Source of the DNA: Sorangium cellulosum So ce56
GTDB lineage: Bacteria; Myxococcota_A; Polyangia; Polyangiales; Polyangiaceae
Direction: 5' to 3'
Assembly: GCF_000067165.1 (NCBI RefSeq)
Contig: NC_010162.1
Location: 3,156,501 to 3,220,500, forward strand
DNA length: 64,000 nt
Notes under the pieces: generated by a model
Told to the model about the DNA's origin: nothing
What the model saw: only the letters and a program-made list of their open reading frames with translations
The model's database searches: none
Shown: piece after piece, positions 9,079-16,952 of the stretch
Numbering within the stretch: the stretch's first letter is position 1
Layout: every line of letters begins with the position of its first letter
Made by a program: the position numbers and the translations under genes

Positions 9079-9954
9079 ATGACGGGGGACGCGGGGTCGA
9101 GCACGGCGGGGGCGGAGACGAGGGAGGAGCTCGAGGCGAAGCTCCGTGAGGCGCAGCTGCTCCTCCGCGCGATCCTCGACACCCTGCCGATCACCGTGGC
9201 CATGTATGACCGCGAGGGGGTCTTCACGTTCCAGGACGGCAGGGGGCTCGAGGCCGCCGGCTTGAAGCCGGGGCAGTTCCTCGGAGCGAGCGTGTTCGAT
9301 ATCTTCGCGAGCGACCCGGCGGGGCTGGAGACGAACCGGCAGGCGCTCGCGGGGAAAGGCGCGTACAACGTCTATGAGACGTACGGCGCCGCCTGGGAGA
9401 CATGGCATATCCCCGTGCGCGACGGGGACGGGGAGCCCGACGGCATGATCACCGTCAGCCTGGACGGCTCCGCGGCGAAGCGGCGCGAGCAGGAGCTCCG
9501 GGCGAAGGTCGAGCTCATCGAGACCCAGCAGGAGGTCATCCGCGATCTGTCGACGCCCATCATCGAGGTCTGGGACAAGGTGCTGACCCTCCCCATGGTG
9601 GGCGTGGTGGACAGCCTGAGGATCTCCGAGGCGATGGACAACCTGCTCTCGGCGATCGTGAACAAGGACGCGCGGTACGCGATCCTCGATCTCACCGGCG
9701 TCGACGCGGTCGACACGCGGACGGCCGGCTACCTCATCGAGATGATCAAGGCCATCCGGCTCCTCGGCGCGGAGGGGATCATCACGGGGATCCGGGCGAA
9801 CGTGGCGCAGACGATGATCGCTCTCGGACTCGACCTCTCCGGCGTCACGACCGTCGGCAACCTCCGCGCCGGCCTCAAGCTCTGCATGCGGCGCATGGCC
9901 GCGGCGGGCGAGGGGGGCGAGCGCGCCGAGGCGGCCAGCGCGCCGGCGAAATAG
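9079..9954 (+). CDS. PAS-STAS protein, RsbR-like
   Basis: 291 residues. A short helical N-terminus leads into a PAS domain (about residues 25-145: LLRAILDTLPITVAMYD, FQDGRGLEAAGLKPGQFLG, then the WHIPVRDGDGEPDG segment). A helical linker follows, then a STAS domain (about 160-270) with ILDLTGVDAVDTRTAGYL. The threonine in DTRTAG is at the usual phosphorylation position of RsbR/RsbS-type proteins. Such proteins form stressosome-like complexes that relay signals by STAS phosphorylation, and the PAS domain would be the sensor. No partner kinase (RsbT) is adjacent. It starts about 90 bases from the NrtR promoter, divergently, with a weak ribosome site. Cytoplasmic. Confidence 0.85.
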   Translation: MTGDAGSSTAGAETREELEAKLREAQLLLRAILDTLPITVAMYDREGVFTFQDGRGLEAAGLKPGQFLGASVFDIFASDPAGLETNRQALAGKGAYNVYETYGAAWETWHIPVRDGDGEPDGMITVSLDGSAAKRREQELRAKVELIETQQEVIRDLSTPIIEVWDKVLTLPMVGVVDSLRISEAMDNLLSAIVNKDARYAILDLTGVDAVDTRTAGYLIEMIKAIRLLGAEGIITGIRANVAQTMIALGLDLSGVTTVGNLRAGLKLCMRRMAAAGEGGERAEAASAPAK

Positions 9955-9993
9955 CGGCTTCCGGCAGGCGCGCACGCGCCGCGCGGCGGCGGC

Positions 9994-11484
9994 TCAGCGA
10001 TGGATCACGATGCGCGTGGACGGGTCGTCGCGCGTGGCCTGGACCGCGTACCACTCATCGGGCACGGCGGGCTCGGTCCAGTGGAAGAGCCATTTCGCGT
10101 CGGCCGGCGAGAGGTTCACGCACCCGCCGCTCTGCCCCTCGCCCCAGCGGTCGTGCCAGTAGGCCGCGTGAAGGAGGTACTTGCTGAAGAAGTGCTGGCT
10201 CCACGGCACCTCCGCCTCGATCCAGTCGTCCGCGTCGACGTGGGGCGTGATGAGCGTCTTCGTCACCCATTTGCGGCCGATGCTGTACTGGCCGAGCGGG
10301 GTGGTGGAAGGCGGCACGAACGGCTCGGCCTTCTCCGGCTCCTCGGCCCCGTTGCGCCCGGCCGAGATCAGCGTCGCGAACACGGGGCGGTCGTCCTCGT
10401 AGGCGATGAGCCAGCCGTCGAGGGCGGCGATCTCGATCCACGTGTTCCTGCGCCCGTCCGCCGGCGCCGAGGGCGGCTCCCCACCGAGCTGGATCGGGTG
10501 GCCCCACGGGTTCCGCGCCCGCCGCGGCTGGACGACCACCGCGTCTCGCTCGAGCACCCAGTGCCCGTCGTCCCGGGTCTCGAGATACGTCAGCTTGCCG
10601 ACCCGCTTCGATCGGCCCGTCAGCCCGACCCGGGCGAGGCGCTCCCACACGGCGTCCGTCTTCGCGGGCGGGCCTCCCTCCGTGAGGCGGTACTTCGGGC
10701 GCGCCTTGCGGCGAAAGAAGGCCATCGGCAGGCGCGCCTCGGCGCCGAGGTACACCCCCTCGAAGGTGGCGGGCTCGTACGGCTTGACCTTGTCCTTCGG
10801 TATGAACGTCAGATCCGACGCCCAGAGCCAGGTCGCCCCGCCGGCCTCGACCTCCTCGGTCCAGGCGACCGACGAGCGCGGGCGGACCTGCATGTGCCGC
10901 AGATCGTGGAGCCCCTCGGGCCACGCCGGCGCGTCGATGCCGTCCACGCGGAGGAGGCGCTTGAGCCCGAGCGACTCGCCGTAGCGGTACGGGAGCGGCA
11001 GATCGGCGCGCGGGGCATGGGGGATCAGCGCCTGGCGCACGGGATCGGCGGTGTCCAGGGTGGCGCGCTCGCCGTCGACGCACACGTAACCGCGCGGCTC
11101 CACCGCGTAGAACGCCGGGCAGCCGCCGGCGCCGCGGATGGGCTCGACGCTCTTCAGGCGGACCGAGCCGCCGATCGAGAGCATGCCGATCCACTGGGCC
11201 TTGGGCCGCGGTGCGGACCGGATCCACACCTCGCGGCCCTTCGAGTACACGCGCGCGGATCGCGCCCGCGCCGCCTCCACCTCCGGGGCCGGCGCGGCCG
11301 GGGCCGAGGCGGCCAGCGCCTCCGGCGGCGGCTCCGGCGCGCTCGAGCGCGCGGAGGGCGAGGGCTCCGCGACCGCCACGCCCGCGCTCCCGGCCGCGTC
11401 GGCGCGCGAGCCGGCGTCTTGCCGCGACGGCGTGCACCCGAGCCACAGGGCGCCGAGGGCAACGGACCACGAGCGGCCAGGCAT
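9994..11484 (-). CDS. L,D-transpeptidase (YkuD) lipoprotein
   Basis: 496 residues from ATG 11484 (a GTG two codons earlier is also possible). The N-terminus is a lipoprotein signal with LWLGC (Cys17), then an Ala/Pro/Ser-rich linker to residue 70. The catalytic YkuD domain is at the C-terminus: HAAYWHDRWGEGQSGGCVNL contains the expected His, the S-G-G and the nucleophilic Cys. Known members make 3-3 crosslinks in peptidoglycan or attach lipoproteins to it. The middle 300 residues contain SH3-like segments (VWIRSAP, ATLDTADP) but no clear named domain. Predicted to be anchored in a membrane and to act in the periplasm. The gene converges on the PAS-STAS gene with a 39-base gap. Confidence 0.85.
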   Translation of the reverse strand: MPGRSWSVALGALWLGCTPSRQDAGSRADAAGSAGVAVAEPSPSARSSAPEPPPEALAASAPAAPAPEVEAARARSARVYSKGREVWIRSAPRPKAQWIGMLSIGGSVRLKSVEPIRGAGGCPAFYAVEPRGYVCVDGERATLDTADPVRQALIPHAPRADLPLPYRYGESLGLKRLLRVDGIDAPAWPEGLHDLRHMQVRPRSSVAWTEEVEAGGATWLWASDLTFIPKDKVKPYEPATFEGVYLGAEARLPMAFFRRKARPKYRLTEGGPPAKTDAVWERLARVGLTGRSKRVGKLTYLETRDDGHWVLERDAVVVQPRRARNPWGHPIQLGGEPPSAPADGRRNTWIEIAALDGWLIAYEDDRPVFATLISAGRNGAEEPEKAEPFVPPSTTPLGQYSIGRKWVTKTLITPHVDADDWIEAEVPWSQHFFSKYLLHAAYWHDRWGEGQSGGCVNLSPADAKWLFHWTEPAVPDEWYAVQATRDDPSTRIVIHR

Positions 11485-11715
11485 AGGCACGAGACCCTAG
11501 CACGTCGAGCCCGGCCGGCGGAACGACGTGCCAGTCTGGACGAAGGCGCTCGCGCCGCGAGCGGAGCGGAGGTCGTCGCTCGTGCCGCGATCTGCGGCGA
11601 CGGCGCCTGGCCGCCAGGATTTCGATCGCCGCGGGTGTCACGCTCGCCCCGCTCGCGCCTAGAGCCGAGGAAGGCCGGCGAGGACAGCCGGCCAGAGAAG
11701 ACAAGGAGAGATCCC

Positions 11716-11847
11716 ATGCGTCGTTGGCTCAAGGTGACCCTGATCGCGGCCGTCCTCGGAATCCCGGCGGTGGCCTATGCTGGAACGCAGCTCACGGGCG
11801 GCTGTCCGTGCGCGGATTGCCCGTGCCCCGACTGCCCCTGCGGCTGA
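11716..11847 (+). CDS. secreted 43-residue peptide with three CPC motifs
   Basis: Encodes MRRWLKVTLIAAVLGIPAVAYA as a standard signal peptide (cleavage after AYA near residue 22), leaving a 21-residue mature part GTQLTGG followed by CPC-AD-CPC-PD-CPC-G. Six cysteines in thirteen residues suggest metal binding or a redox role; no homologue family is recognised. RBS AAGGAGAG lies five bases upstream of the ATG, a strong site. It is followed within about 50 bases by an ECF sigma factor and a membrane protein that also carries Cys pairs, so the three probably form an operon. The frame reading and strong ribosome site support a real gene despite its size. Confidence 0.75.
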   Translation: MRRWLKVTLIAAVLGIPAVAYAGTQLTGGCPCADCPCPDCPCG

Positions 11848-11896
11848 GCACCCAGCGCCCTTGGAACCGCGCGCGCGATCGCTGCTCAACGCGTCG

Positions 11897-12403
11897 ATGA
11901 GACGCCTCGCCGACGGCGATCGCGCGGCGTTCGAGCCTGTCTATGCCGCCCTCTGGCCGGCGATCGGCGCGTTCTGCCGTCGCATGCTCGGGGGCGGCGC
12001 GGACGCGGAGGACGCGGCCCAGCAGGCGCTGCTCAAGGTGTTCGACCGCGCCAGCTCGTTCGATCCCGACGGGGATGCGCTGACCTGGGCGCTCGCCATC
12101 GCGACGTGGGAGTGCCGCACGACGCGGCGGCGGCGGTCCCGGTCGAGGGAGGCGCCGGACGAGCATGTCCCGTCGATCGCGGCCGACGTGCCCACGCCGG
12201 AGGAGGCGGCGATCGCCCGGGATCTGGACGACGCGGCGCGCGAGGTGCTCGGCACGCTGGCCGAGGCGGATCGCGAGACGCTGAGGGCGACCCTGCTGGA
12301 GGTCGATCGCGATCCGTCGGTGTCGAGCGCGGCGCTGCGCAAGCGCCGCGAGCGCGCGTTTGCGCGCCTGCGGGAGGCGTGGAGGAGGATCTATGGAACG
12401 TGA
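11897..12403 (+). CDS. ECF-type RNA polymerase sigma factor
   Basis: 168 residues from ATG 11897. Region 2 is visible (GDRAAFEPVYAALWPAIGAF, then GGGADAEDAAQQALLKVFD and TWALAIATWEC), and region 4 covers the last 60 residues with an LRKRRERAFARLREAW helix. The start is uncertain: the frame is open further back and overlaps the CPC peptide gene, TTG at 11863 is possible, and no clear ribosome site precedes the ATG, so translation may be coupled to the upstream peptide. The stop overlaps the downstream membrane gene by eleven bases, suggesting the latter controls the sigma factor, although it has no recognisable zinc-finger anti-sigma motif. Cytoplasmic. Confidence 0.8.
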   Translation: MRRLADGDRAAFEPVYAALWPAIGAFCRRMLGGGADAEDAAQQALLKVFDRASSFDPDGDALTWALAIATWECRTTRRRRSRSREAPDEHVPSIAADVPTPEEAAIARDLDDAAREVLGTLAEADRETLRATLLEVDRDPSVSSAALRKRRERAFARLREAWRRIYGT

Positions 12404-12938
12404 GGCGCTTGCGGGCCTGAGCCTGAAGGAGAGGGCCTATCGCGCGTACGAGCGGGGGAGGGCGAGGCGGGCCGCCTGGGCAGCGGCGCCGACGATCGCC
12501 GTGGCGCTCGTGGCGGCGCTGATGAGCGATCGTCCGGTCACCACCGCGATCCTCGGCGCGGCGCTCTACGTCGCGGCGGCGCTGCTCTCGTGGCGCGGGC
12601 AGCAGCTCGCGCGAGGCGTGCTCCCGGGCGTCGCCGCGGGCCTCGTGCCCTTCGCGGCGGCGCACGCGGCGCGCATCTACGGTCACCTGTGCACCCCGGA
12701 AGGGTGCGTGTCCATCTGCGTCCCTGCCTGCCTGGCGGGCGGGGTCGCCGCCGGCGTGCTGCTCTCGCGGGTGCTGCGCCGGTCGGAGCGGCTCGGGGCG
12801 TCCTGGGCCTCGGCGTGCGGCGTCGCCGCCCTGACGGGCGCGCTCGGCTGCGCCTGCGTCGGCTTCGGCGGCGTGGTCGCCCTCGCGGCGGGGCTGCTCA
12901 CCGGCACCGCGCCGCTCGCCCTCCGCCCTGCACGCTAG
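12393..12938 (+). CDS. polytopic membrane protein paired with the ECF sigma factor
   Basis: 181 residues from ATG 12393 with GGAGGAGG just upstream, overlapping the sigma gene by eleven bases. A charged cytoplasmic N-terminus (residues 1-25) is followed by about five or six hydrophobic segments (26-45, 50-70, 77-95, 103-125, 134-176). Cysteines cluster in LCTPEGCVSICVPAC near residues 98-112 and in ACGVAALTGALGCACVG. Position and coupling suggest an anti-sigma factor or sensor for the sigma factor; the sequence shows no known anti-sigma domain. The Cys-rich loops and the CPC peptide upstream point to a thiol or metal signal. Not recognised as a named family. Confidence 0.7.
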   Translation: MEREALAGLSLKERAYRAYERGRARRAAWAAAPTIAVALVAALMSDRPVTTAILGAALYVAAALLSWRGQQLARGVLPGVAAGLVPFAAAHAARIYGHLCTPEGCVSICVPACLAGGVAAGVLLSRVLRRSERLGASWASACGVAALTGALGCACVGFGGVVALAAGLLTGTAPLALRPAR

Positions 12939-13063
12939 AGCGACGGTCACCCGCTTCGGATACGGGCCCACCTCGACGTTTTCGGTGCTCAGCGCACTGG
13001 AGTGCGCTTCCGCGCCGAAAACGCCGATCTGGGCCCGTCTCCTGTGCGGGTGACCGCCGCTCT
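12937..13063. repeat. 127-bp nested imperfect palindrome
   Basis: Four nested inverted repeats share one centre at 13000: AGAGCGACGGTCACCCGC (12937-12954) with 13046-13063 (17 of 18), ACGGGCCCA (12962-12970) with 13030-13038, CGTTTTCGG (12977-12985) with 13015-13023, and AGCGCACT (12991-12998) with 13001-13008. The unpaired internal loops are the same length on both sides (7/7 and 6/6). It begins at the stop codon of the membrane protein and ends 53 bases before the next gene. Confidence 0.85.
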
Positions 13064-13116
13064 GCTGCGGCTCTGGATGGTGCAGAGGGGGGCGGAAACC
13101 GCTGTAGGCTCTCCGC

Positions 13117-13509
13117 ATGGCGGAAGCCGCTCGCAAGCGCCTCGCGCTGGCCCTCCTGATCGTCGCGGTCATCCCGGTCGGCTTGATCACGCGGTTCCAC
13201 GGCGGCCCAGCGTGGCTGCGCAACGGCGCCGGCGCGGTGCTCTATGAGGTCGTGTGGATCGCCGGGGCGCAGATCGTGTGGATCGCCGCGCGCACGCACC
13301 GGCTGGCGCTCGCGGTCTTCGCCGCGACGTGTGGGATCGAGCTGCTCCAGCTGAGCCAGGCCCCCTGGCTGTGGGCCGCGCGCAGCACCACCCCGGGGCG
13401 GCTCCTGCTCGGCGCGAACGGCGGCTTCGATCCCGGCGACTTCGCGCTGTATGGCCTCGGCTGCGTCCTGGGTTATGGGCTCTGCCGGCCGTTCAGGGCC
13501 TCCGCATGA
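13117..13509 (+). CDS. DUF2809-like small membrane protein
   Basis: 130 residues with four hydrophobic segments: LALALLIVAVIPVGLIT, GAGAVLYEVVWIAGAQIVW, ALAVFAATCGIELLQL and FALYGLGCVLGYGL. The phrases GIELLQL and GGFDPGDFALYGLGC resemble DUF2809/VanZ-like proteins, whose ELLQ and DxxDxxxYxxG elements are characteristic. Function of the family is not established. Inner membrane. It stands alone after the large palindrome, and no convincing ribosome site is present. Confidence 0.65.
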   Translation: MAEAARKRLALALLIVAVIPVGLITRFHGGPAWLRNGAGAVLYEVVWIAGAQIVWIAARTHRLALAVFAATCGIELLQLSQAPWLWAARSTTPGRLLLGANGGFDPGDFALYGLGCVLGYGLCRPFRASA

Positions 13510-13605
13510 GGCCCGCGCCGCGCCGAGCGCGCGCGCCGGTTGCGGCAAACGCCGCGAGGGGCCAGGCTGGCGATCGCGAGATCCAGGAACCAGGAGGCGA
13601 TGGCC

Positions 13606-14022
13606 ATGTCCGAGGCTCACCACACCGGCGGCTGTTTGTGCGGCGCGATCCGCTACCGAGCGCGCGGCGCGCCGGTGAGCGTCAATGTCTGCTATTGCAG
13701 CCAGTGCCGGCGCCAGACCGGCGCGCCGATGCCGGCGTTCGCGTCCTTTTCCGACGAGCAGTTCGAGCTGCTCTCCGGCGCGCCCGCGACCTACCGCTCA
13801 TCGAGCTCCGCCGTCCGCCAGTTCTGCGCGACCTGCGGATCGTCGCTGTTCTGGCGCCGTGACGGGGCGCGGGAACTCGACATCTTCCTCGGCACGATGG
13901 ACCGACCCGGCGACGTGCCGCCGCCCAGCTTCCAGCTCTGGACCGCGCACCGCGTGCCCTGGCTGCCCGCCATCCAGGGGGCCACCGACTACCGTGGGGA
14001 CAAGGCCGGCAGCCAGAGCTGA
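13606..14022 (+). CDS. GFA-family zinc protein
   Basis: 138 residues. Zinc-binding cysteines follow the GFA/CENP-V pattern: GGCLCGAIRY, CYCSQCRRQTG and FCATCGSSLFW. The fold is the Mss4-like zinc fold; some members were described as glutathione-dependent formaldehyde-activating, but the activity is disputed for most. ATG 13606 is chosen because AGGAGG lies eight to ten bases upstream; the ATG at 13600 is too close to it. Small, soluble, cytoplasmic. It converges on thioredoxin with a 98-base gap. Confidence 0.85.
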   Translation: MSEAHHTGGCLCGAIRYRARGAPVSVNVCYCSQCRRQTGAPMPAFASFSDEQFELLSGAPATYRSSSSAVRQFCATCGSSLFWRRDGARELDIFLGTMDRPGDVPPPSFQLWTAHRVPWLPAIQGATDYRGDKAGSQS

Positions 14023-14120
14023 CCCGACGTCGCCGAGCGGACGGCTGTCGGCGGTCATGAGCAGCCGAGCCGCAGCTCACCCGCGTCGGCAGCGCGCCCC
14101 GCCGGAGGGCCGCGCTCTCC

Positions 14121-14522
14121 TCAGGGGCCTTCGCCGGCGCTGTCTCCGCCGGCGGCCTCCTTCGCTTCCTCCTCCGCGATCTTCGCGCGCACCTCGTCCA
14201 TGTCGAGCGAGCGCACCTTCTCGATCACCTGGTCGAGCGCCGACGCGGGCAGCGAGCCCGCCTCCGCGAACAGGAGGACCTTCTCGCGGAAGATGAAGAG
14301 CGTCGGGATCGACCGGATGTTGAAGGCCTGCGCCAGATCCTTCTGCTCGTCCGTGTTGATCTTCCCGAACACGATGTCCGCGTGCTTCTCGGAGGCCTTC
14401 TCGAAGACGGGCCCGAAGACCCGGCACGGGCCGCACCAGGGCGCCCACCAGTCGACGAGCACGATGCCGTTCGACTCGACCGTCTTCTCGAAATTCTCCG
14501 CGCTGAGCTCGATGGTACTCAT
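14121..14522 (-). CDS. trxA: thioredoxin with acidic C-terminal extension
   Basis: 133 residues. The active site WCGPC lies near residue 30, the cis-proline segment is RSIPTLF near 70, and the fold matches thioredoxin over the first 108 residues. A further 25 residues form an acidic, Ala-rich helix (MDEVRAKIAEEEAKEAAGG) absent from standard thioredoxin. No signal peptide, so it is cytoplasmic and reduces protein disulfides with NADPH from thioredoxin reductase. The extension may mediate a partner contact; this is inference. Monocistronic. Confidence 0.9.
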   Translation of the reverse strand: MSTIELSAENFEKTVESNGIVLVDWWAPWCGPCRVFGPVFEKASEKHADIVFGKINTDEQKDLAQAFNIRSIPTLFIFREKVLLFAEAGSLPASALDQVIEKVRSLDMDEVRAKIAEEEAKEAAGGDSAGEGP

Positions 14523-14782
14523 CCGCGGAGCATACCCCCGAGACCCGCCCGTGTCGCCGAGCGAGCGGCCAGGCGCCGCCGGCGGCGCTCAGGGCGCGTT
14601 GCAGACGATGATGGGCTCGATCGCCTCGACGAGGAGCTGCTCGACGCGCTCTTTTCCGATGTCGGCGGCGCGGGCGGACCGCTCCAGCGTGCTCCGCCAC
14701 CGAGGGAGAGCCCCGCGTCCCGGCTCCGCGCGGGCGCCGTGCTACACCATCGGCAAGGCTTACCGTCGAAGGAGAGCTCGCC

Positions 14783-15286
14783 ATGATGAACGCGTCTGTT
14801 CAAGCCCTCGCCGATGCGATGGATCTCGGATCGTTGCTGCAGGAAATCCGGGATCGACATGGCGAGTTCGATCTCCTCGCCCACTGGAAGCAGGGCGAGT
14901 TCCACCACGACGTGGTCCTCCGGGTGCACCGCTTCGCGCCGCTGCCGGCGCCGGTGCTCGTCGTGAGCACGAACTGCAACGGCGGCGTAAAGGAAGTGCT
15001 CTGCTTCGGCGACGTCCCGGAGCGTTATGCCCTCTGGCACCATCGCTGCCCCGGGGTGCCGGAGTTCTCTGGCGAGCTGCCGTCCATCGCCGCGCAGGCG
15101 CGGACGTCGCACTACTTCGATCCGTGCGAGCTGCTCGCGGCCGACGCGCGCAGCGAGCTGCGCCCCGAGTTCCGCGAGCGCGACGTGGGCGGAGGATGGC
15201 GCCCGCGGTGCGGACAGGCCGGTTCGCCGTTCGACGCCGAGCCCGGAGGAGCGCGCGGGTCAGCGAAAGGGGAGACGTGCTCGTGA
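14783..15286 (+). CDS. hypothetical soluble protein
   Basis: 167 residues from ATG 14783, with AAGGAGAG seven bases upstream. The readable core (residues 10-130) has LLQEIRDRHGEFDLLAHW, VVLRVHRFAPLPAPVLVVSTNCNGGVKEVL (in two parts) and the segment ALWHHRCPGVPEF, suggesting an alpha/beta protein. The last 30 residues are Gly/Arg-rich and of low complexity, so the C-terminus could be affected by frame change. No family recognised and no membrane segment. It stands alone between thioredoxin and a convergent hypothetical gene. Confidence 0.6.
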   Translation: MMNASVQALADAMDLGSLLQEIRDRHGEFDLLAHWKQGEFHHDVVLRVHRFAPLPAPVLVVSTNCNGGVKEVLCFGDVPERYALWHHRCPGVPEFSGELPSIAAQARTSHYFDPCELLAADARSELRPEFRERDVGGGWRPRCGQAGSPFDAEPGGARGSAKGETCS

Positions 15287-15335
15287 TGTGCCGGTGATCC
15301 CGGCCGCGCAAGGCCTCTCCTGCGGGCGAGCTCGC

Positions 15336-15815
15336 TCAGCGGCGTCTTTCGCCCATCGCGCCGCGCCCCGTGGTTCGGGCCGCGCAGAAGGCCGCGTCCA
15401 GCCGCCAGGCCGCGCGCGACGCCTCGCCCGCCGTCGCGCCGCGCGCGCCCGCTGCCGCGGCGATCGCCTTTCTGAAGTGCGCGCCGGCCCTGCGGCGCTC
15501 GATCGCGACGAGCGCCAGGCAGAGCGCGACGAGCAGCACGTCGCGGGCGCTCGGCTCCGGCAGCGTCCACGCGAGCCAGCCGGTGGCGATCGCGAGCATC
15601 ACGGTACAGAGCTCCCAGGACGCGGCGCGCTCGGCGCCCTCCGACTCCGCCGTGGCGGCCAGCGCGCGCGTCACGCTGGGTGGCGGCTCGAGCTCCCCTC
15701 CGGAGAGCTCCGGCGCCCCTGCGCCGGGATCAACGGTCGCGCCGGCGCTCGCCGCGGGGCGCGCCAGGGACGCTGCGACTGCTTTCGTTGCCGCACCGGA
15801 ATGGATTGAGCTCAT
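15336..15815 (-). CDS. hypothetical membrane protein
   Basis: 159 residues from ATG 15815, with GAGGAGG eight bases upstream. An Ala/Pro-rich N-terminus is followed by two adjacent hydrophobic segments (ELCTVMLAIATGWLAW and DVLLVALCLALVAIE, about residues 68-110) and a basic, Ala-rich tail. Two transmembrane helices with both ends cytoplasmic is the simplest topology. No family recognised. The good ribosome site and correct frame composition argue that it is real. Confidence 0.6.
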   Translation of the reverse strand: MSSIHSGAATKAVAASLARPAASAGATVDPGAGAPELSGGELEPPPSVTRALAATAESEGAERAASWELCTVMLAIATGWLAWTLPEPSARDVLLVALCLALVAIERRRAGAHFRKAIAAAAGARGATAGEASRAAWRLDAAFCAARTTGRGAMGERRR

Positions 15816-16152
15816 ACAAACACCCTCCTCGCCTTGCCGTCCGGCCCTGCACGATCCCCAGGCTCGCACGTTGCGCGCCAACATGAAAAGAGCGACCCGA
15901 CGTGCTCGGCGAGTATTGAGCACGCATTACGTGCGCATCTGTTGTGCAGGACACGCAATCGGTGCATCTGTTGTGCAGGACACGTAATCGGCCCGTGCCG
16001 CTCGAGGCTTGCTCGCACCGGGGCGTAGGGGGGCTTGTCGCTCTATATCGTACCTTGGTTGGTCTGGCGCGAGGCGCGGGCTCTCTTGGCGGGGCGGAGG
16101 GGCGCGGCGGTGTCGCTCAGGGCGGGGACCGCGATCGCCGCGCCGCTCAGTC
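15816..16152. other. intergenic, 337 bases
   Basis: Promoter-bearing gap between two genes on the minus strand. It holds the 28-base duplicated element at 15935-15991 and an A+T-richer patch around 15890-15960. I see no gene; short open frames here lack ribosome sites. Confidence 0.5.
15935..15991. repeat. 28-bp direct repeat, two copies
   Basis: GCATCTGTTGTGCAGGACAC followed by GCAATCGG at 15935-15962 is repeated with one change at 15964-15991, offset 29 bases. It lies in non-coding DNA upstream of the minus-strand hypothetical gene (15336-15815) and downstream of the FMN reductase gene. Confidence 0.8.
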
Positions 16153-16719
16153 TTAGGCAGCGACCTCGCGCGCCGGCAGCGGGAGGCCTTGCCGGATCAC
16201 GCTGTCGATGAAGGGCTTCACGATCTCCTCCAGCTTGCTCCCGAGGTCGTCATCGACGTCGAGCAGCCCGTCCTCCCCGAGCCGCAGCGCCTTGTCGAGG
16301 AGGAACAGCCCCGCGACGACGTGCCGCGCCCCGAGCGACTGGAGCACCGGACGGAGCGCGTAATCGATGGCCAGCACGTGCGCGAGCGTCCCGCCCGTCG
16401 CGAGGGGGAGAGCTGCCTTCCCCGCGAGCCCGAACTGCGGCAAGAGGTCGAGGAACGCCTTGAGCGCCCCCGTGTACGAGGCCTTGTAAATGGGCGTCGC
16501 GATGACGACCCCGTCCGCCTCCGCGACGACCCGCGCCGCGTCCGCCAGGGCGGGGGAGTCGACGCGCCCGAACAGGAGATCCTCGGCCGGGAGCTCGCGG
16601 ACGTGGATGGTGGTGACGCGAAACCCCTCGCGCACGAGCCGCGCCGCGATGCGGGCCGCGAGCGCCGAGGTCTTCGAGCGCGCAGAGACACTTCCGGTGA
16701 TGATGGCAATGCCTGACAT
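16153..16719 (-). CDS. NADPH-dependent FMN reductase (SsuE-like)
   Basis: 188 residues from ATG 16719 (MSGIAIITGS). The flavodoxin-like FMN site is visible: ITGSVSARSKTSALA near the N-terminus for the phosphate loop, and ATPIYKASYTGALKAFLDLLP near residue 80, which is the SsuE signature P-x-Y-x-x-S-y-T-G-x-L-K. Such enzymes reduce FMN with NAD(P)H to feed sulfonate monooxygenases or azo/chromate reduction. No monooxygenase gene is adjacent. The promoter contains a perfect palindrome, so expression is likely regulated by a repressor encoded elsewhere. Cytoplasmic. Confidence 0.9.
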   Translation of the reverse strand: MSGIAIITGSVSARSKTSALAARIAARLVREGFRVTTIHVRELPAEDLLFGRVDSPALADAARVVAEADGVVIATPIYKASYTGALKAFLDLLPQFGLAGKAALPLATGGTLAHVLAIDYALRPVLQSLGARHVVAGLFLLDKALRLGEDGLLDVDDDLGSKLEEIVKPFIDSVIRQGLPLPAREVAA

Positions 16720-16753
16720 GAGCGCAGCATACCAAGGCCCGAGAGTGATGTCT

Positions 16754-16781
16754 ACTATAACGGACGAATTGTCCGTCGCAA
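16754..16781 (-). promoter_or_regulatory. promoter with palindromic operator for the FMN reductase
   Basis: Minus-strand -10 TATAGT (complement of 16754-16759) and -35 TTGCGA (complement of 16776-16781), spacer 16. The spacer is occupied by ACGGAC-GAATT-GTCCGT (16760-16776), a perfect 6+6 inverted repeat of the size bound by TetR-type repressors. Confidence 0.65.
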
Positions 16782-16878
16782 CGGATCGCGCTGCCGGGGG
16801 TCGGCCCCGGGGGAGGGGCCGTGTGTGGGCGCGTGCTGGAGGATCGGTATCCGAGCGCAAGAGAACAAGAGAACAAGA

Positions 16879-16903
16879 GGGCGCCGGTAGGGGACCGGCG
16901 CCC
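16879..16903 (-). terminator. intrinsic terminator of the CxxCH lipoprotein gene
   Basis: Perfect 10-bp stem GGGCGCCGGT with a 5-base loop, 50 bases past the stop at 16953. On the minus strand it is followed by a T-containing tract (TCTTGTTCTCTTG). Confidence 0.7.
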
Positions 16904-16952
16904 TGGTCATGAGCGAACGCTCGCTCGCGCGCTCACGAGCGCTCGCTCGCGG

